Notes: generated by a model from the sequence alone, not told the origin. Numbered from the stretch's first letter, positions 43,476 to 55,113 are shown. The stretch: 64,000 nt of DNA from Planctomycetota bacterium (GCA_013816485.1 JACDEI010000008.1:22798-86797), one strand, 5' to 3'. Translations and numbers: made by a program.

Positions 43476-43583
43476 CCGTGGCACGGGCGTCTCGCCCGTG
43501 AATGGTTTGGGCCAGCACGTACCACCCGATCTGCGCCTGTCGTGTGCGTGCGTCGATCCACGGGCGAGACGCCCGTGCCACGG
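43476..43583. repeat. Family F inverted-repeat element
   Basis: A 25-bp arm, CCGTGGCACGGGCGTCTCGC then CCGTG (43476-43500), is exactly inverted at 43559-43583. Each arm is itself a hairpin (CACGGGCG-TCT-CGCCCGTG). Chance translation gives RTGVSP and HGRDARAT, strings I recall from spurious ORFs in Planctomycetes, Verrucomicrobia and Lentisphaerae. The remaining 43584-43776 shows no gene. Confidence 0.93.
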
Positions 43584-43776
43584 GGATAGCAGCGCTTCCA
43601 GCAAATAGCTGATCTGGTCCCGCGACTTGCCCGCTTCTGGTGGGAGTGCTGTTCTGTCTGCATGCCCGCGTCACATGGATCCCCCGTCACGCAGTGGAAA
43701 CCTCGGACACTTGTGCCCATCCGCATGGAATGCCGGCGACGGATGCGCGTACACGCTGCACCAGGAGCCCACCGCT

Positions 43777-45297
43777 ATGCGCCCAGTCCTTCGTCTGCTG
43801 AGCATCGCCGCCACTCTCGCCGTCGGTTCGTCGGCGTTGCAGGCCGCGGTCGCGCTCGCCTCGCCCTTCACCGATCACGCCGTGCTGCAACGCGGCCAGC
43901 CGATCCCGGTGTGGGGGACCGCCGACGTGGGTGAGAAGGTCACCGTCACCTTCGATGGTCAGACCAAGACCGTCACCGCCGGCGACGATAAGAAGTGGCT
44001 GATCAAACTCGACGCGCACACCGCTGGTGGGCCGTACGACCTCACCATCGCCGGCACCAACACTATCACGCTCACTGACATCCTGGTCGGTGAGGTGTGG
44101 GTCTGCTCCGGGCAGTCGAACATGGAGTGGACCGTCAAGAACTCGAACAATGCCGACGCCGAGATCGCCGCTGCTAATTTCCCGCTCATCCGTCACTTCA
44201 AGGTCGAGAAGAAAACCAGCGATGTGCCGCTGACCGCCTGCAAAGGCGCGTGGACGGTGTGCAGTCCGGAAACCGCCGGCGGCTACACCGCGGTCGGTTA
44301 TTACTTCGGGCGCAAGCTGCACCAGGAACTGAATGTGCCCATCGGCCTGCTGCACACCTCCTGGGGCGGTACGCCGGCGGAAGCGTGGACCAGCAAGCCG
44401 GCGCTCACCAGCGCCGCGACGTTCAGCGGTGTGTTCACCGCGTGGGACAAGCAGATGGAAGGCTACCCGGCGCAGATGGAGAAGTTCAAGCAGACGCTGG
44501 CGAAATGGGAAGCCGATGCCGCCGCCGCCAAGACCGCCGGCAAACCAGCCCCTAACAAACCACGCGCGCCGAATGGCCCGGATTCGCCGCACAAACCCGC
44601 TGCGCTCTACAACGGCATGCTGAGTCCGCTGGTGCCCTACGGCATCAAGGGCGCGATCTGGTACCAGGGCGAATCAAACTCCAGCCGCGCGGCACAGTAC
44701 CAAGAACTCTTGTCGCTGATGATCAGCGACTGGCGCGCGAGTTTCGGTCAGGGCGACTTTTCGTTCTACGTCGTTGAGCTTGCCAACTACATGGCGCGCA
44801 AACCGGAACCGGGCGAATCGAACTGGGCCGCGCTGCGTGAAGCGCAGTACCTGACCACCGTCACGGTAAAAAACGCCGGCCTGGCGACGATCATCGATGT
44901 TGGCGAGGAGAAGGACATTCACCCGAAGAACAAACAGGACGTCGGCCTGCGCCTAGCACTCAACGCATTGGCGAAGGACTACGGCAAGCAGGTCGTCCAC
45001 TCCGGCCCAGTGTACAAGGCGCTGAAGATCGACGGTGCCAACGCCGTGCTGAGCTTCGACCACCTCGACGGCGGCTTGGTGACCAAGGGCGACAAGCTCA
45101 CCGGTTTCGCCATCGCTGGTGAAGACAAGAAGTTCGTGTGGGCCGAGGCCAAGATCGTCGGCGATACCGTGGTGATCTCCGCCACGTCGGTGACCAAGCC
45201 GGTGGCGGTGCGCTACGCCTGGGCCGACAACCCCGAGTGCTCGCTGAGCAACAAGGCCGGGCTGCCGGCGGTACCGTTCCGCACTGATCGTCCCTGA
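43777..45297 (+). CDS. Secreted sialate O-acetylesterase family protein
   Basis: The product is 506 aa from the ATG at 43777, with AGGAG upstream and a signal peptide (MRPVLRLLSIAATLAVGSSA). An N-terminal beta domain (FTDHAVLQRGQPIPVWGTAD) precedes the SGNH/SASA esterase fold: CSGQSNMEW (Ser block), LLHTSWGGTPAEAW, AIWYQGESN, and VGEEKDIHPKNK (Asp-X2-His). A C-terminal beta domain ends YAWADNPECSLSNKAGLP. Such proteins de-acetylate glycans, often hemicellulose rather than sialic acid, in polysaccharide-degrading bacteria. A terminator follows. Confidence 0.92.
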   Translation: MRPVLRLLSIAATLAVGSSALQAAVALASPFTDHAVLQRGQPIPVWGTADVGEKVTVTFDGQTKTVTAGDDKKWLIKLDAHTAGGPYDLTIAGTNTITLTDILVGEVWVCSGQSNMEWTVKNSNNADAEIAAANFPLIRHFKVEKKTSDVPLTACKGAWTVCSPETAGGYTAVGYYFGRKLHQELNVPIGLLHTSWGGTPAEAWTSKPALTSAATFSGVFTAWDKQMEGYPAQMEKFKQTLAKWEADAAAAKTAGKPAPNKPRAPNGPDSPHKPAALYNGMLSPLVPYGIKGAIWYQGESNSSRAAQYQELLSLMISDWRASFGQGDFSFYVVELANYMARKPEPGESNWAALREAQYLTTVTVKNAGLATIIDVGEEKDIHPKNKQDVGLRLALNALAKDYGKQVVHSGPVYKALKIDGANAVLSFDHLDGGLVTKGDKLTGFAIAGEDKKFVWAEAKIVGDTVVISATSVTKPVAVRYAWADNPECSLSNKAGLPAVPFRTDRP

Positions 45298-45319
45298 CCT
45301 TGTCTGAGTTTAGGTAACC

Positions 45320-45354
45320 ACGACGGCGACCCAGCGGGTCGCCGTCGTGCGTTT
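45320..45354 (+). terminator. Rho-independent terminator of the esterase gene
   Basis: A 13-bp perfect stem, ACGACGGCGACCC / GGGTCGCCGTCGT, with an AGC loop is followed by GCGTTT. The layout is like the terminator at 30146-30182. It separates convergent genes. Confidence 0.78.
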
Positions 45355-45362
45355 GGCGTCTC

Positions 45363-47198
45363 CTAATCGCGTTCCAGCACGTAACCGCGGCGTGCGCGCA
45401 CGAGCTTCAAGCCGGTGATCTGACTGAAGAAATCCAGGACATTTTCGACGCGCATGTCCTCACAGCGCAGGCTCACCGGGGGCAGTGCACTCAAGTCTTC
45501 ACGGGTGAGACCGCCCCCGAGCCGCATCTGTGGTAGTCCACGATTGCCCAACAGCAGATTGAGATGATCAAAAACCTCCGGCGCTGGCACGTCAGTGTAG
45601 TCCGCGCTGAGGCCAGCTGGTTGCGGTGTCAGCGACGGCAGGAACGGCCTCAACTCATAGGTGTCGGCCAGTTCCACCACGATCAGTTCCTCGCCCAGGC
45701 CTTCGAGGCCAAGGCAGGCGCCACCAAGGCTGGGACGCCGGATCGGTTCGCTTTCCAGTAAGCGGCCGGTGTGGTCCTGGCTGGGCAGACTGACCCAGAC
45801 GCTGAAGCCCGAAGCAGTGCGCACGCCCGTCCCGATGCGCAAGGGCAGATCGAGCTGCTGACGCACGAAGGCTACCCAATCATCGATGCTGTCGCCGTAA
45901 CCCAGGCGCGCGAGATCGGCCAGCGACAGGTGCTGTTGCCAGCACCAAGACCGATACGTCCCGCCGGTGATCACGCCGAGCTGCACCAGTCGGTCGTACC
46001 ACTGATGTAAATTGACCAGCGGTACTGCTGAAGCCTTCTGCGGCTGCGGCAGTGCAAACCACGCCTGCCGTCGTTGATCGCGACTAGCAACGGCGAGGTC
46101 GATCAATGAGGTGAGCGTCGGCGGATGTAGTTCAGTAATAAAACTCAGCTGGACCGACTCGTTCTCCAACAATGGCTCACCATCGACCCAGCGGCGGATT
46201 TTGCGCTGCGTCCAGTGCCCGGGCTGCTGCACCAGGGGATGCAGTGTCAGTTCGGACAGATCCTGAGTCGCCGTGGGATCGAGGATGCGTAGTCCACGTT
46301 TCCAGGACGCCAGATCGTTCCACTGCGTACTGGTGCTCACCAGCCAGTGCAATTCGGTCGCCGTACAACGCTGGGCGGTGCTCACCAATGCTGTGCTCAG
46401 TGGGTGCCCAACCAGGGCCGGAGCGACGACAGCAGGCTCGACAGCCGCAACACGCAACCGGCGATCGCCTTGTTCCCCATCATTGATCTGCGTCCCGGGC
46501 CAGCGGCAGGATCCCTCGCCTAGGGTTTCCACCGGGAAGACCAGACACTCACCCCCCGTCAGGTACGCGGACAGCAGAGCACCGCCATGGATCGCAGCGT
46601 CTTTACGCGCATCGGCCGAGAGCGCGACACGTCGACCGATCGGCGCCTGTGCCAGCGTTAGCCGCTTGAGCGTCGCAGCGAACGTCGCGACGGCACGCTG
46701 ATGCTCACCATCCGCCAACTGATCCAGGATCGTTCCTCGATCAGTTCCATCGATGGTCCAGTGCGGTTCACGACGCTCGATCAGGAAGACCTCACCCGTG
46801 GACTGGCCGAGGCGCAACAAGCTGGGCAAGGCGACGGTAACATCACTTCCATACTCACCACGGGCGTTGTCCATCACCAACACCACCCGACGACCAGGAC
46901 TGACAGGCTGGCCATCGGGAAGGCGTTCGTAGCCGTCACCGACCTCCTGCCACAGATCGACCGCCACGGTGCCTTCCGCAGGCCGGCGCGTCGTCTGCTG
47001 CACGATCAATTCCAGATGCACCAACGTGCCCGGCTCCGTGCGCAGCCGCAAGCTTTCACCCACCAAGCCCGCCCACTCAGAGAAGACGCTGGCGGGCAGT
47101 ACCACATCGCGCTGCTCAGCGATACCGGTGCTGAGGACGACCTGGTTGATGGCGACTTCAGATTTTTCCGGCAGCAGTTCGCACGCCAGCACCGCCAC
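45363..47198 (-). CDS. C-terminal part of an alpha-2-macroglobulin-like protein with STN-like domain
   Basis: The track ORF is 611 aa, opening with GTG at 47198 in mid-domain. The 62 nt between it and the upstream macroglobulin stop also read as coding in this frame (RLADDRVSSKRLAALLGQRE). The first 130 residues resemble the beta-rich C-terminal domains of bacterial macroglobulins (VHLELIVQQTTRRP and YERLPDGQPVSPGRRVVLVM). The last 45 residues look like a secretin/TonB short N-terminal (STN) domain: VSLRCEDMRVENVLDFFSQI then TGLKLVRA. There is no signal peptide of its own. I read it as the 3-prime portion of one gene broken by a frameshift; a separate re-initiating gene is the alternative. 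Confidence 0.6.
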   Translation of the reverse strand: MAVLACELLPEKSEVAINQVVLSTGIAEQRDVVLPASVFSEWAGLVGESLRLRTEPGTLVHLELIVQQTTRRPAEGTVAVDLWQEVGDGYERLPDGQPVSPGRRVVLVMDNARGEYGSDVTVALPSLLRLGQSTGEVFLIERREPHWTIDGTDRGTILDQLADGEHQRAVATFAATLKRLTLAQAPIGRRVALSADARKDAAIHGGALLSAYLTGGECLVFPVETLGEGSCRWPGTQINDGEQGDRRLRVAAVEPAVVAPALVGHPLSTALVSTAQRCTATELHWLVSTSTQWNDLASWKRGLRILDPTATQDLSELTLHPLVQQPGHWTQRKIRRWVDGEPLLENESVQLSFITELHPPTLTSLIDLAVASRDQRRQAWFALPQPQKASAVPLVNLHQWYDRLVQLGVITGGTYRSWCWQQHLSLADLARLGYGDSIDDWVAFVRQQLDLPLRIGTGVRTASGFSVWVSLPSQDHTGRLLESEPIRRPSLGGACLGLEGLGEELIVVELADTYELRPFLPSLTPQPAGLSADYTDVPAPEVFDHLNLLLGNRGLPQMRLGGGLTREDLSALPPVSLRCEDMRVENVLDFFSQITGLKLVRARRGYVLERD

Positions 47199-47259
47199 CA
47201 GATCATCCGTCCATTCCCGTTGCCCCAGCAGTGCCGCGAGGCGTTTGCTGCTAACGCGG

Positions 47260-50200
47260 TCATCCGCCAGCCGGGCAGCGTCGCAGGATGGCGAGTGCCT
47301 GATCGCTGACGGTGGTGGGATCGCTCTCCAACAACTCGCGGCGAGCGGCCTGCCACAAGCCTAGACCTTCACTCCAGCCTTCAGCAATGGCGGTGGCGGC
47401 ACACGCAACCCGGTCGTTCAGCGTGGTCCCAACGATACCACGCAGACGCGGCGAGGGCAGCGACTGACCAGCAGCACGCCCACGCGCCAACAGCCAATCA
47501 CCGATGGCGCCATCCGGCACACGGTTGATCCCACTGGTCGCCTCACCCCGACGGATGGCTGACTGTTTGACCAGCGTCGAGGCCGCATCATCGCCCAAGC
47601 GCGGCCACCACCCCGCCAGTTGTTTGCGCCGTTCGGCACCAGGTTCGGCCAACAACCAGCCCATCGCTGGCCGCGGCGGATGATCACTCCCGCTGAGTTG
47701 CCGCCAGTCGGCCAGCGTCGCGCTACGCCGAGTGGCGGCATCCGGCCACGCGCGCAGGCGCAGCCACAGACCAGCCGATGGTTGGATCACCAACGGCAGA
47801 CGCACCACGCCATCAGCATCCGCGACCAATTGCAGGTGGCGAAGATGTGGATGCCCAGGCAGACGCCGCAAGGTGGTGGCGCTGGCGGTAACCACGCGGG
47901 CACCGGCTGTCGGTGTGGTCACCGCGATGCGCAGGCTCAGGCGTTCACCCAACAGGCTGCCCAGACGCACGACCTCGGTGGCTGGAAGTGCACTGGCGGG
48001 AATGGTCACCGGCAGCGTCAGCGTGCGCCGCGCCTTAGGTCCCAACACCAATTCGCGCGTCGTGCCATCCGGCAAGGTCAGCATCAGGGTGGCCGCCTGA
48101 TCTTCATGGTTGGCGACCTGGATTTGCGCCGGCACGACGTCACCGGCGGCGACCACGTCCGGCAGATCGAGGGCGCAGGCATACGGTTCGCGACTGGCGA
48201 TCACGCTGCGCACCTCACCCACCAGCACGGCGGCGCTGGCGTCGTTCGCCCGCGCGGTGCAGCGGAAACGTCCCGCATGTTCCGGGAGCGGGAAACGCAC
48301 GACCGCTTTGCCCTGTGCGTCAGTACGCAGGTCGGCAACCCACCAGATCGCGCCATCGGCTTCCGGTTGAATCAGCGCACGGGCCGCCATCCCCCGTGAT
48401 TTTCCCCCACCCATTCTATTCCCAAACATGCCCGCACTGCTGCGTCCAGCCCCGATGGCCATGAACGCACCACCCCCCTGCCAACGGGAGATGACCGAAC
48501 GCCAAAACAACGCGTGGGGCAAAGCGAAATCGCTGATTCGTCCGTCGACCAAGCCCCAGGGACGACGGTAGGAATGAAAATACCGCCAGAGGTCAGGCGT
48601 CGGATCTTCTGCCAGTTGGTAGAGCAGATCATTGACCACTCCCAGCGACAGCGAGCAGTCCGCCACCGACTGACCGTGCCAATCGACCACCTGCACCACC
48701 GCGTCGACCTGTTCTCCCGGACGCAGGTCGGTACGCGCCGGCGTCACGGTGACGGTCAGCAGACGATCAATCGGCAGGACCTCGACTTCACGTCGTTCGC
48801 TGGTGACGAATCCTGCACCGGGCAAGTAGGCGATCGCCGAGAGAAAAAGGTTTGGTGCCCACGAACCGGCAACCACCACGTCACTCTGCTTCGCGCTCTG
48901 GTCCATTCGTTCAACCTGCGCCAACACCAGATCCCGCGCGCCACCGAGCACCAGCACATCACGTCCAGGATCACTGACTCCAAGTGCGAGCGGCAGGGTC
49001 TCGCCGGTCTCGACGCGGTTGCGCACCGGCCGCAAGACCACCTGCGCCACCCCGTCCGGTGCCGCCCGCGACTGGACGCTCAGTGGCAGCGTTCGCGTTG
49101 CCGTGCCACCACCCAACACGGGGGTGCTGATGGTCAAGGCATCGGCGCCCACATGGACCTCATCGACGCCGATGGCCACCTGCGTCCAGGCAGGCCAGCG
49201 TCCCTTGGCCGACAACGGAACACCGAGGGAAACACCAGCACGGGTGAATTGGAGGGACACCTCAGCGCCGACCGGCAGACGCAGTTCGACCTGCGCCACG
49301 CCGCCGACCTGCAAACCACGCTCACGCAGGGTCGCTTCGAGTTGGAACGGGAAGGTGCGGGTGCGCCAAACGTGACCCGCGTGGTAGGTGACACCATCAT
49401 AGACGAAGGTGATGCCCGCCTGGTAGTCGGCCTCGACTCCTGCAGCAGTGGGAACGGTGAAATGAACTTCGCCCGCCAGGTCAGACGTGAGATCCGTCAC
49501 CGCTTCACACGGGATCTTCTCGCCCGCCACGTGTGCCGTGAGGCCACACTTCACCACCATGCCCGCCAACGGTTCGCCACCACGATCACGCAGTCGCACC
49601 GTCAACGGAATGGTTTCACCGGCACGCACCTGATGACCCGCATCGAGTCCGCTGATCTCGTAACGCACCGGCGGCAGGCGCACACGTTCGACGCGCGCGA
49701 GGTGATGTGGGCTGCCCTCACCCAACACCAGGGTGACTCCGCCGTCCGTTGCGCCTGGGGGGATCAGCACCTCACCCGAGACGGTGCCGTGATCACTGAC
49801 TGCCAACGTTGTTTCACTCAGTACCTCTTCACCCAGGCGAACGCGGGTACGCAATTCACCGACCGGCAGGCGATACCCATCACCATTGAAATCACGCAGC
49901 AGCGCCTTGAAGCGTAACGTCTCGCCCGGTCGGGCGAGCGGCTTGTCGGCCCACACCACCGCTTTGCTGGTCCAGGCGGCATCTTCACCAAAAGTCGCGG
50001 TGCGCTCGACCGCTACGGCGGGGCGCGTGATGTGGGCGTGCACCTGATAGGCGCGACCGTGCAGACGTGCGGGCAACGCCAGGCGAACCAATCCCTGCGC
50101 GTCGCTGACACCAGTCAGCTCGACGCTGAACGCCGGATCATGGACTGCTGCCGTGGCGCCGGCGCGCACGCCTTGAGCGAACAAGTCCTGCTGGTCCGGA

Positions 50201-51885
50201 CGTTTGAAATCGAGTGAGGCGACGCCGGTGAAACCTTCGGCGAAACCGCTGCGCCACGCGGGATCCGCGGTCGACCAGGCGTTTCCCGCCGCGCGTTGGG
50301 TATTCCGTTCCATCGTCACGGTGGCACTGAGTGGCTCGCCCGATTTGCCCTGTCCATTCGCGCGGCGAACCACCCAAGCGAGCAGTTCTGCTCGTCCTGC
50401 GATCAGGTGCAGGTCGGGGTCGAGCACCGTCAGGCCAGTCATGATCACCACCGGGCAACCGCGGGCGGAGACGGTCGCGACATAGAAGCCCTCTGCGAGA
50501 TCCGGAAACACGAGCGGATGATCCGACCGCGTGCCGATGCTGGCCCAGTCTTTGAGATCAATGGTCTGCTCAGCGACTGCGACCGTCGGCAACTGCTCGC
50601 GCGTCGGTGTGCGGCTGAGCGCATCCCATGCCGCACGTCCCGGCAGGCGGTAGACGCGCACCTGGTGTTCGCCGCGATGATTACTGGTGAGGTAAAGTCG
50701 CACCGGGCTGCCCACCGCGAACGCCAGTCGCTCAGCCCGCAGCGACAGTCCGTCGTAGTCGAAGGCGAGCCGCCACTCTTGCTGGGTTTCCACGCTCAGC
50801 GACTGCTCGTCGATGAGCGGTCCCGCCACCACTTCAACAGCGGACTTCTCCAACTCTGCCCGAACTCCTTTTTCTACCACGGCGGTTACCCCAGTCGTCA
50901 TCGCCACCTGGTTGATCTCGCGTTCCTGACGGAAGCTGGTCGCGGCACTGATCGCCATCGCGGTATAGGTCGCAGCCAGCGCATCCAGGCGCTGATCGAT
51001 CGCTGGGTACGCCCACAGGCGCAGCGTTTTTCCCATCGCCTGACGCTGCAGCTGCCACTGGCGTAGATCGCGGAACGCCAGACCCGCCTGTGGTGTGTCC
51101 GCATGCCGGGACCATAGGACCTCGGCGGTAGTGAAGGCGGCCTCCGGATCGTGTTCGCTCAGATGCAAGTGCATGAGTGAGAACGCCAGATCGGGACGCC
51201 AGAGCGCCGGATCACCGAGCGACGCCATCAGCGTGGCAAACGAGCCGTCCCCGCGGCTGTACCGTGCAACCGTCAAGATGTCCGCCGTGCCTGGCATCGA
51301 CACCTGCCCACCTTCGGCGGCCACCATGCGTACACCGCGATCGATTGCAGTGGCGAGCGCGCGGTACTGGTTCCAACGATCCTGCCACAATCCTTCGGCC
51401 CGACCGAATGGCGCCTCCCGAGAGATCGCCGGAGGCAACGCGCCACTCACCAGATTCATCTGCTCATCGAACAGCCCGCGCCAACGCACCGCGAGTTCCA
51501 GGCCGACAATGTCGGCAGCGATCTGCGGCCCTTTGTCCGCCCACGGGATCGCCAACACCTGTGCCAAGGCCTGATCACGCCGACCACTGGTCAGGCAGGC
51601 GCGTGCCACCGCCATACGTGCACGATCACCCTGGCCGGTAGCCGCCAGATCACTGCGTCGCAACAATACCTCAAGCACGCTGGTGGCGGCATCGACCTCA
51701 CCGGCGGCAGAAAGTTTTTCCACGCGCTCGACCAACGTATCGCTTTCGGCACGCCATTGTTCCACACCGCCGGTGGTCGCCACTGCCGGGCTGCGCGAAG
51801 CTTGCTGGATGAGCACCATGCTCACCGCCACACCCACCAACAAGACCCCGAGCATCATCCACCGACGACGATTGGACCACGGCAT
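47260..51885 (-). CDS. Bacterial alpha-2-macroglobulin family protein
   Basis: The product is 1541 aa with GGAGG seven bases upstream of the ATG and an N-terminal membrane anchor (MMLGVLLVGVAVSMVLIQQA). MG-type beta domains are visible, including VVWADKPLARPGETLRFKAL (MG2-like), and the A2M core IWWVADLRTDAQGKAVVRFP then LPEHAGRFRCTARAND. No CxEQ thioester motif was seen where expected, so covalent trapping is unlikely. The helical thioester domain is short and is interrupted by the stop after AILRRCPAGG; it seems to continue in another frame. These proteins are periplasmic protease traps that guard the envelope. Confidence 0.85.
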   Translation of the reverse strand: MPWSNRRRWMMLGVLLVGVAVSMVLIQQASRSPAVATTGGVEQWRAESDTLVERVEKLSAAGEVDAATSVLEVLLRRSDLAATGQGDRARMAVARACLTSGRRDQALAQVLAIPWADKGPQIAADIVGLELAVRWRGLFDEQMNLVSGALPPAISREAPFGRAEGLWQDRWNQYRALATAIDRGVRMVAAEGGQVSMPGTADILTVARYSRGDGSFATLMASLGDPALWRPDLAFSLMHLHLSEHDPEAAFTTAEVLWSRHADTPQAGLAFRDLRQWQLQRQAMGKTLRLWAYPAIDQRLDALAATYTAMAISAATSFRQEREINQVAMTTGVTAVVEKGVRAELEKSAVEVVAGPLIDEQSLSVETQQEWRLAFDYDGLSLRAERLAFAVGSPVRLYLTSNHRGEHQVRVYRLPGRAAWDALSRTPTREQLPTVAVAEQTIDLKDWASIGTRSDHPLVFPDLAEGFYVATVSARGCPVVIMTGLTVLDPDLHLIAGRAELLAWVVRRANGQGKSGEPLSATVTMERNTQRAAGNAWSTADPAWRSGFAEGFTGVASLDFKRPDQQDLFAQGVRAGATAAVHDPAFSVELTGVSDAQGLVRLALPARLHGRAYQVHAHITRPAVAVERTATFGEDAAWTSKAVVWADKPLARPGETLRFKALLRDFNGDGYRLPVGELRTRVRLGEEVLSETTLAVSDHGTVSGEVLIPPGATDGGVTLVLGEGSPHHLARVERVRLPPVRYEISGLDAGHQVRAGETIPLTVRLRDRGGEPLAGMVVKCGLTAHVAGEKIPCEAVTDLTSDLAGEVHFTVPTAAGVEADYQAGITFVYDGVTYHAGHVWRTRTFPFQLEATLRERGLQVGGVAQVELRLPVGAEVSLQFTRAGVSLGVPLSAKGRWPAWTQVAIGVDEVHVGADALTISTPVLGGGTATRTLPLSVQSRAAPDGVAQVVLRPVRNRVETGETLPLALGVSDPGRDVLVLGGARDLVLAQVERMDQSAKQSDVVVAGSWAPNLFLSAIAYLPGAGFVTSERREVEVLPIDRLLTVTVTPARTDLRPGEQVDAVVQVVDWHGQSVADCSLSLGVVNDLLYQLAEDPTPDLWRYFHSYRRPWGLVDGRISDFALPHALFWRSVISRWQGGGAFMAIGAGRSSAGMFGNRMGGGKSRGMAARALIQPEADGAIWWVADLRTDAQGKAVVRFPLPEHAGRFRCTARANDASAAVLVGEVRSVIASREPYACALDLPDVVAAGDVVPAQIQVANHEDQAATLMLTLPDGTTRELVLGPKARRTLTLPVTIPASALPATEVVRLGSLLGERLSLRIAVTTPTAGARVVTASATTLRRLPGHPHLRHLQLVADADGVVRLPLVIQPSAGLWLRLRAWPDAATRRSATLADWRQLSGSDHPPRPAMGWLLAEPGAERRKQLAGWWPRLGDDAASTLVKQSAIRRGEATSGINRVPDGAIGDWLLARGRAAGQSLPSPRLRGIVGTTLNDRVACAATAIAEGWSEGLGLWQAARRELLESDPTTVSDQALAILRRCPAGG

Positions 51886-52018
51886 GGCTCATCCTCCGGC
51901 GGATGAACGAAGGGCGATCACGCACGTTCATCATGCCAGCGCAGGAGGAACGACCATTCCTGTCACGTCCGCTCCAACGGATCGGCAACGTGGACTGGCA
52001 GCAACAATCAACGGCGGA

Positions 52019-53512
52019 TCATTCCATCCGGGTGGCGCCAAGCCGATCAAGACACGCGCGCATCATCAGGTGTTCGGGTGCGTCGCGACCAGTCCAACGT
52101 TGGTACTGACCGAGCGCCTGACGCAGCAACATCTCCAGGCCACCGACGGTACGGGCGCCCGCCCGCTGGGCATCGCGCAGCAAACGGGTTTCGAGCGGAT
52201 GATAAACGGTGTCGAACACCACGCTGCTCTCACGGTGATGGTCCGTCGGCCACGGGGTCTCTTCCGGTTTGCCCATGCCAGCAGACGTGCCGTTCACCAG
52301 CACGTCGAACTCCACCGACAGCGCCTGGTCGAGCGTCATGTATTCGGCGCCGATCTCGGCCGCCAGTTCCTTGGCCTTTTCGGCGGTGCGATTGGCGATG
52401 ATCACACGTGCGCCGCGATCCTTCATCGCCACGCCGATGGCGCGACCGACGCCGCCGGCGCCGAGCACCAGCACGATACGCCCCTTCACCGAACAGATCT
52501 GTTCCTCGACACAGGCGATCACTGCCAGGGCATCGGTATTGGCCCCGACCGGCTTGAGGTCACGGTCACGATAGATGGTGTTCATCGCGCCGATGCGCCG
52601 CGCAAGATCTTCGATGGTGTGCATCTGGCCGATGAGCTCAGTCTTGTGGGGAATGGTGATCGATAGGCCCTCGATCCACTCGCCACATGCGCGCCAGAAA
52701 CCGACGGCGTCCTCGACGCGGAAGGGCACGTACACCGCGTTGAGCTTTTGATGGATGAAGGAGGTGTTGTGGATCAGCGGGCTGAGCGAATGGCTGACCG
52801 GGCTGCCGATGACGCCATAGATCTTGGTCTGGGCGTTCTGCTGCTTCACGCGGTAGAGCTTGAGCAGTTCGCCGACCGTCGGCTGCCCAGGTGCCGAACC
52901 GAGATCGCCATCCAGGCGCGCGAACGTCAGCGCCGCGCCCCAGGCACCCGACAGCAGGCGCGACGGCAGGCCGTGCTCGCCCATGGCGATGGCGATGAGC
53001 GGGCCCTTGGTGGTCTGGTAGAGATCGCGGATGACGGCGAGGTCCGCCGCGTCGCGCGCAGCCACGGCGATCTTCGGCCAGTCGGCACCCGCGGCCTTCA
53101 TCGCCGCGATGCGCTTGGGCAGGTCCGTGCTCATGCCCTCGAAGTCGTGATGGCTGAGGATCAGCTTGGTGCTCTTGCCACGCACCAAGCCGGCAGAGGT
53201 CAGCGCCGGAAGCTGGGCCAACTCGATGTCGACGTGGGCGACACCTAGGCGCATCGCCTCGTTGTAGAGTCGCACGCGGTCGATGTCGCTCGCCTGCCAG
53301 TCGCCATTTTCGGATTCATGACGGATGGTGAGGATCGTCGGCAGCGAGAGCGTGGGGATCGCCGCCACCACCGCCGCCGGATCGGCGCCGAGTTTGGCGC
53401 AGGTGTCGAGGCGGACCTCCACCAAGTCGGCACCCGCGGCCAGGGCGTGGCGCGACAGGGTGATGACGCCCTCGGCGTCGGCGGCGAAGATCGGGACGGC
53501 GATGCTGACCAT
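52019..53512 (-). CDS. aroDE: Fused 3-dehydroquinate dehydratase (type I) / shikimate dehydrogenase
   Basis: The product is 497 aa from the ATG at 53512. Residues 1-225 are type I dehydroquinase: EVRLD, the catalytic His in LILSHHDFE and the Schiff-base Lys in WPKIAVAARD. Residues 235-497 are shikimate dehydrogenase: SPVSHSLSPLIHN, ITIPHKTEL (catalytic Lys), NTDALA (usually NTDxxG), the NADP loop GAGGVGRAIG and NRTAEKA. It performs two consecutive steps of the shikimate pathway in the cytosol. The fusion is known in plants, Chlamydiae and Planctomycetes. The track start at 53644 adds a non-conserved tail. Confidence 0.95.
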   Translation of the reverse strand: MVSIAVPIFAADAEGVITLSRHALAAGADLVEVRLDTCAKLGADPAAVVAAIPTLSLPTILTIRHESENGDWQASDIDRVRLYNEAMRLGVAHVDIELAQLPALTSAGLVRGKSTKLILSHHDFEGMSTDLPKRIAAMKAAGADWPKIAVAARDAADLAVIRDLYQTTKGPLIAIAMGEHGLPSRLLSGAWGAALTFARLDGDLGSAPGQPTVGELLKLYRVKQQNAQTKIYGVIGSPVSHSLSPLIHNTSFIHQKLNAVYVPFRVEDAVGFWRACGEWIEGLSITIPHKTELIGQMHTIEDLARRIGAMNTIYRDRDLKPVGANTDALAVIACVEEQICSVKGRIVLVLGAGGVGRAIGVAMKDRGARVIIANRTAEKAKELAAEIGAEYMTLDQALSVEFDVLVNGTSAGMGKPEETPWPTDHHRESSVVFDTVYHPLETRLLRDAQRAGARTVGGLEMLLRQALGQYQRWTGRDAPEHLMMRACLDRLGATRME

Positions 53513-53670
53513 CGCCACACTATGCGTGGGATGAAGATCCGACCAAGGGCCTGCACCCGTCGCCACACATGGGTCAACCACCCGCGGACGCATGCATTGT
53601 GCACCCGCTGCCTTGACCATTGCATGGACTAGAGCCCCAACCAACGTGTGCGCCTCCGAACGAGGACTCG

Positions 53671-55113
<1,443 letters not shown>

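Noticed and set aside
43435-43674. 79-aa minus-strand ORF (HGRDARAT type)
   Set aside because: It is produced by translation of the family F inverted repeat, not by a gene.
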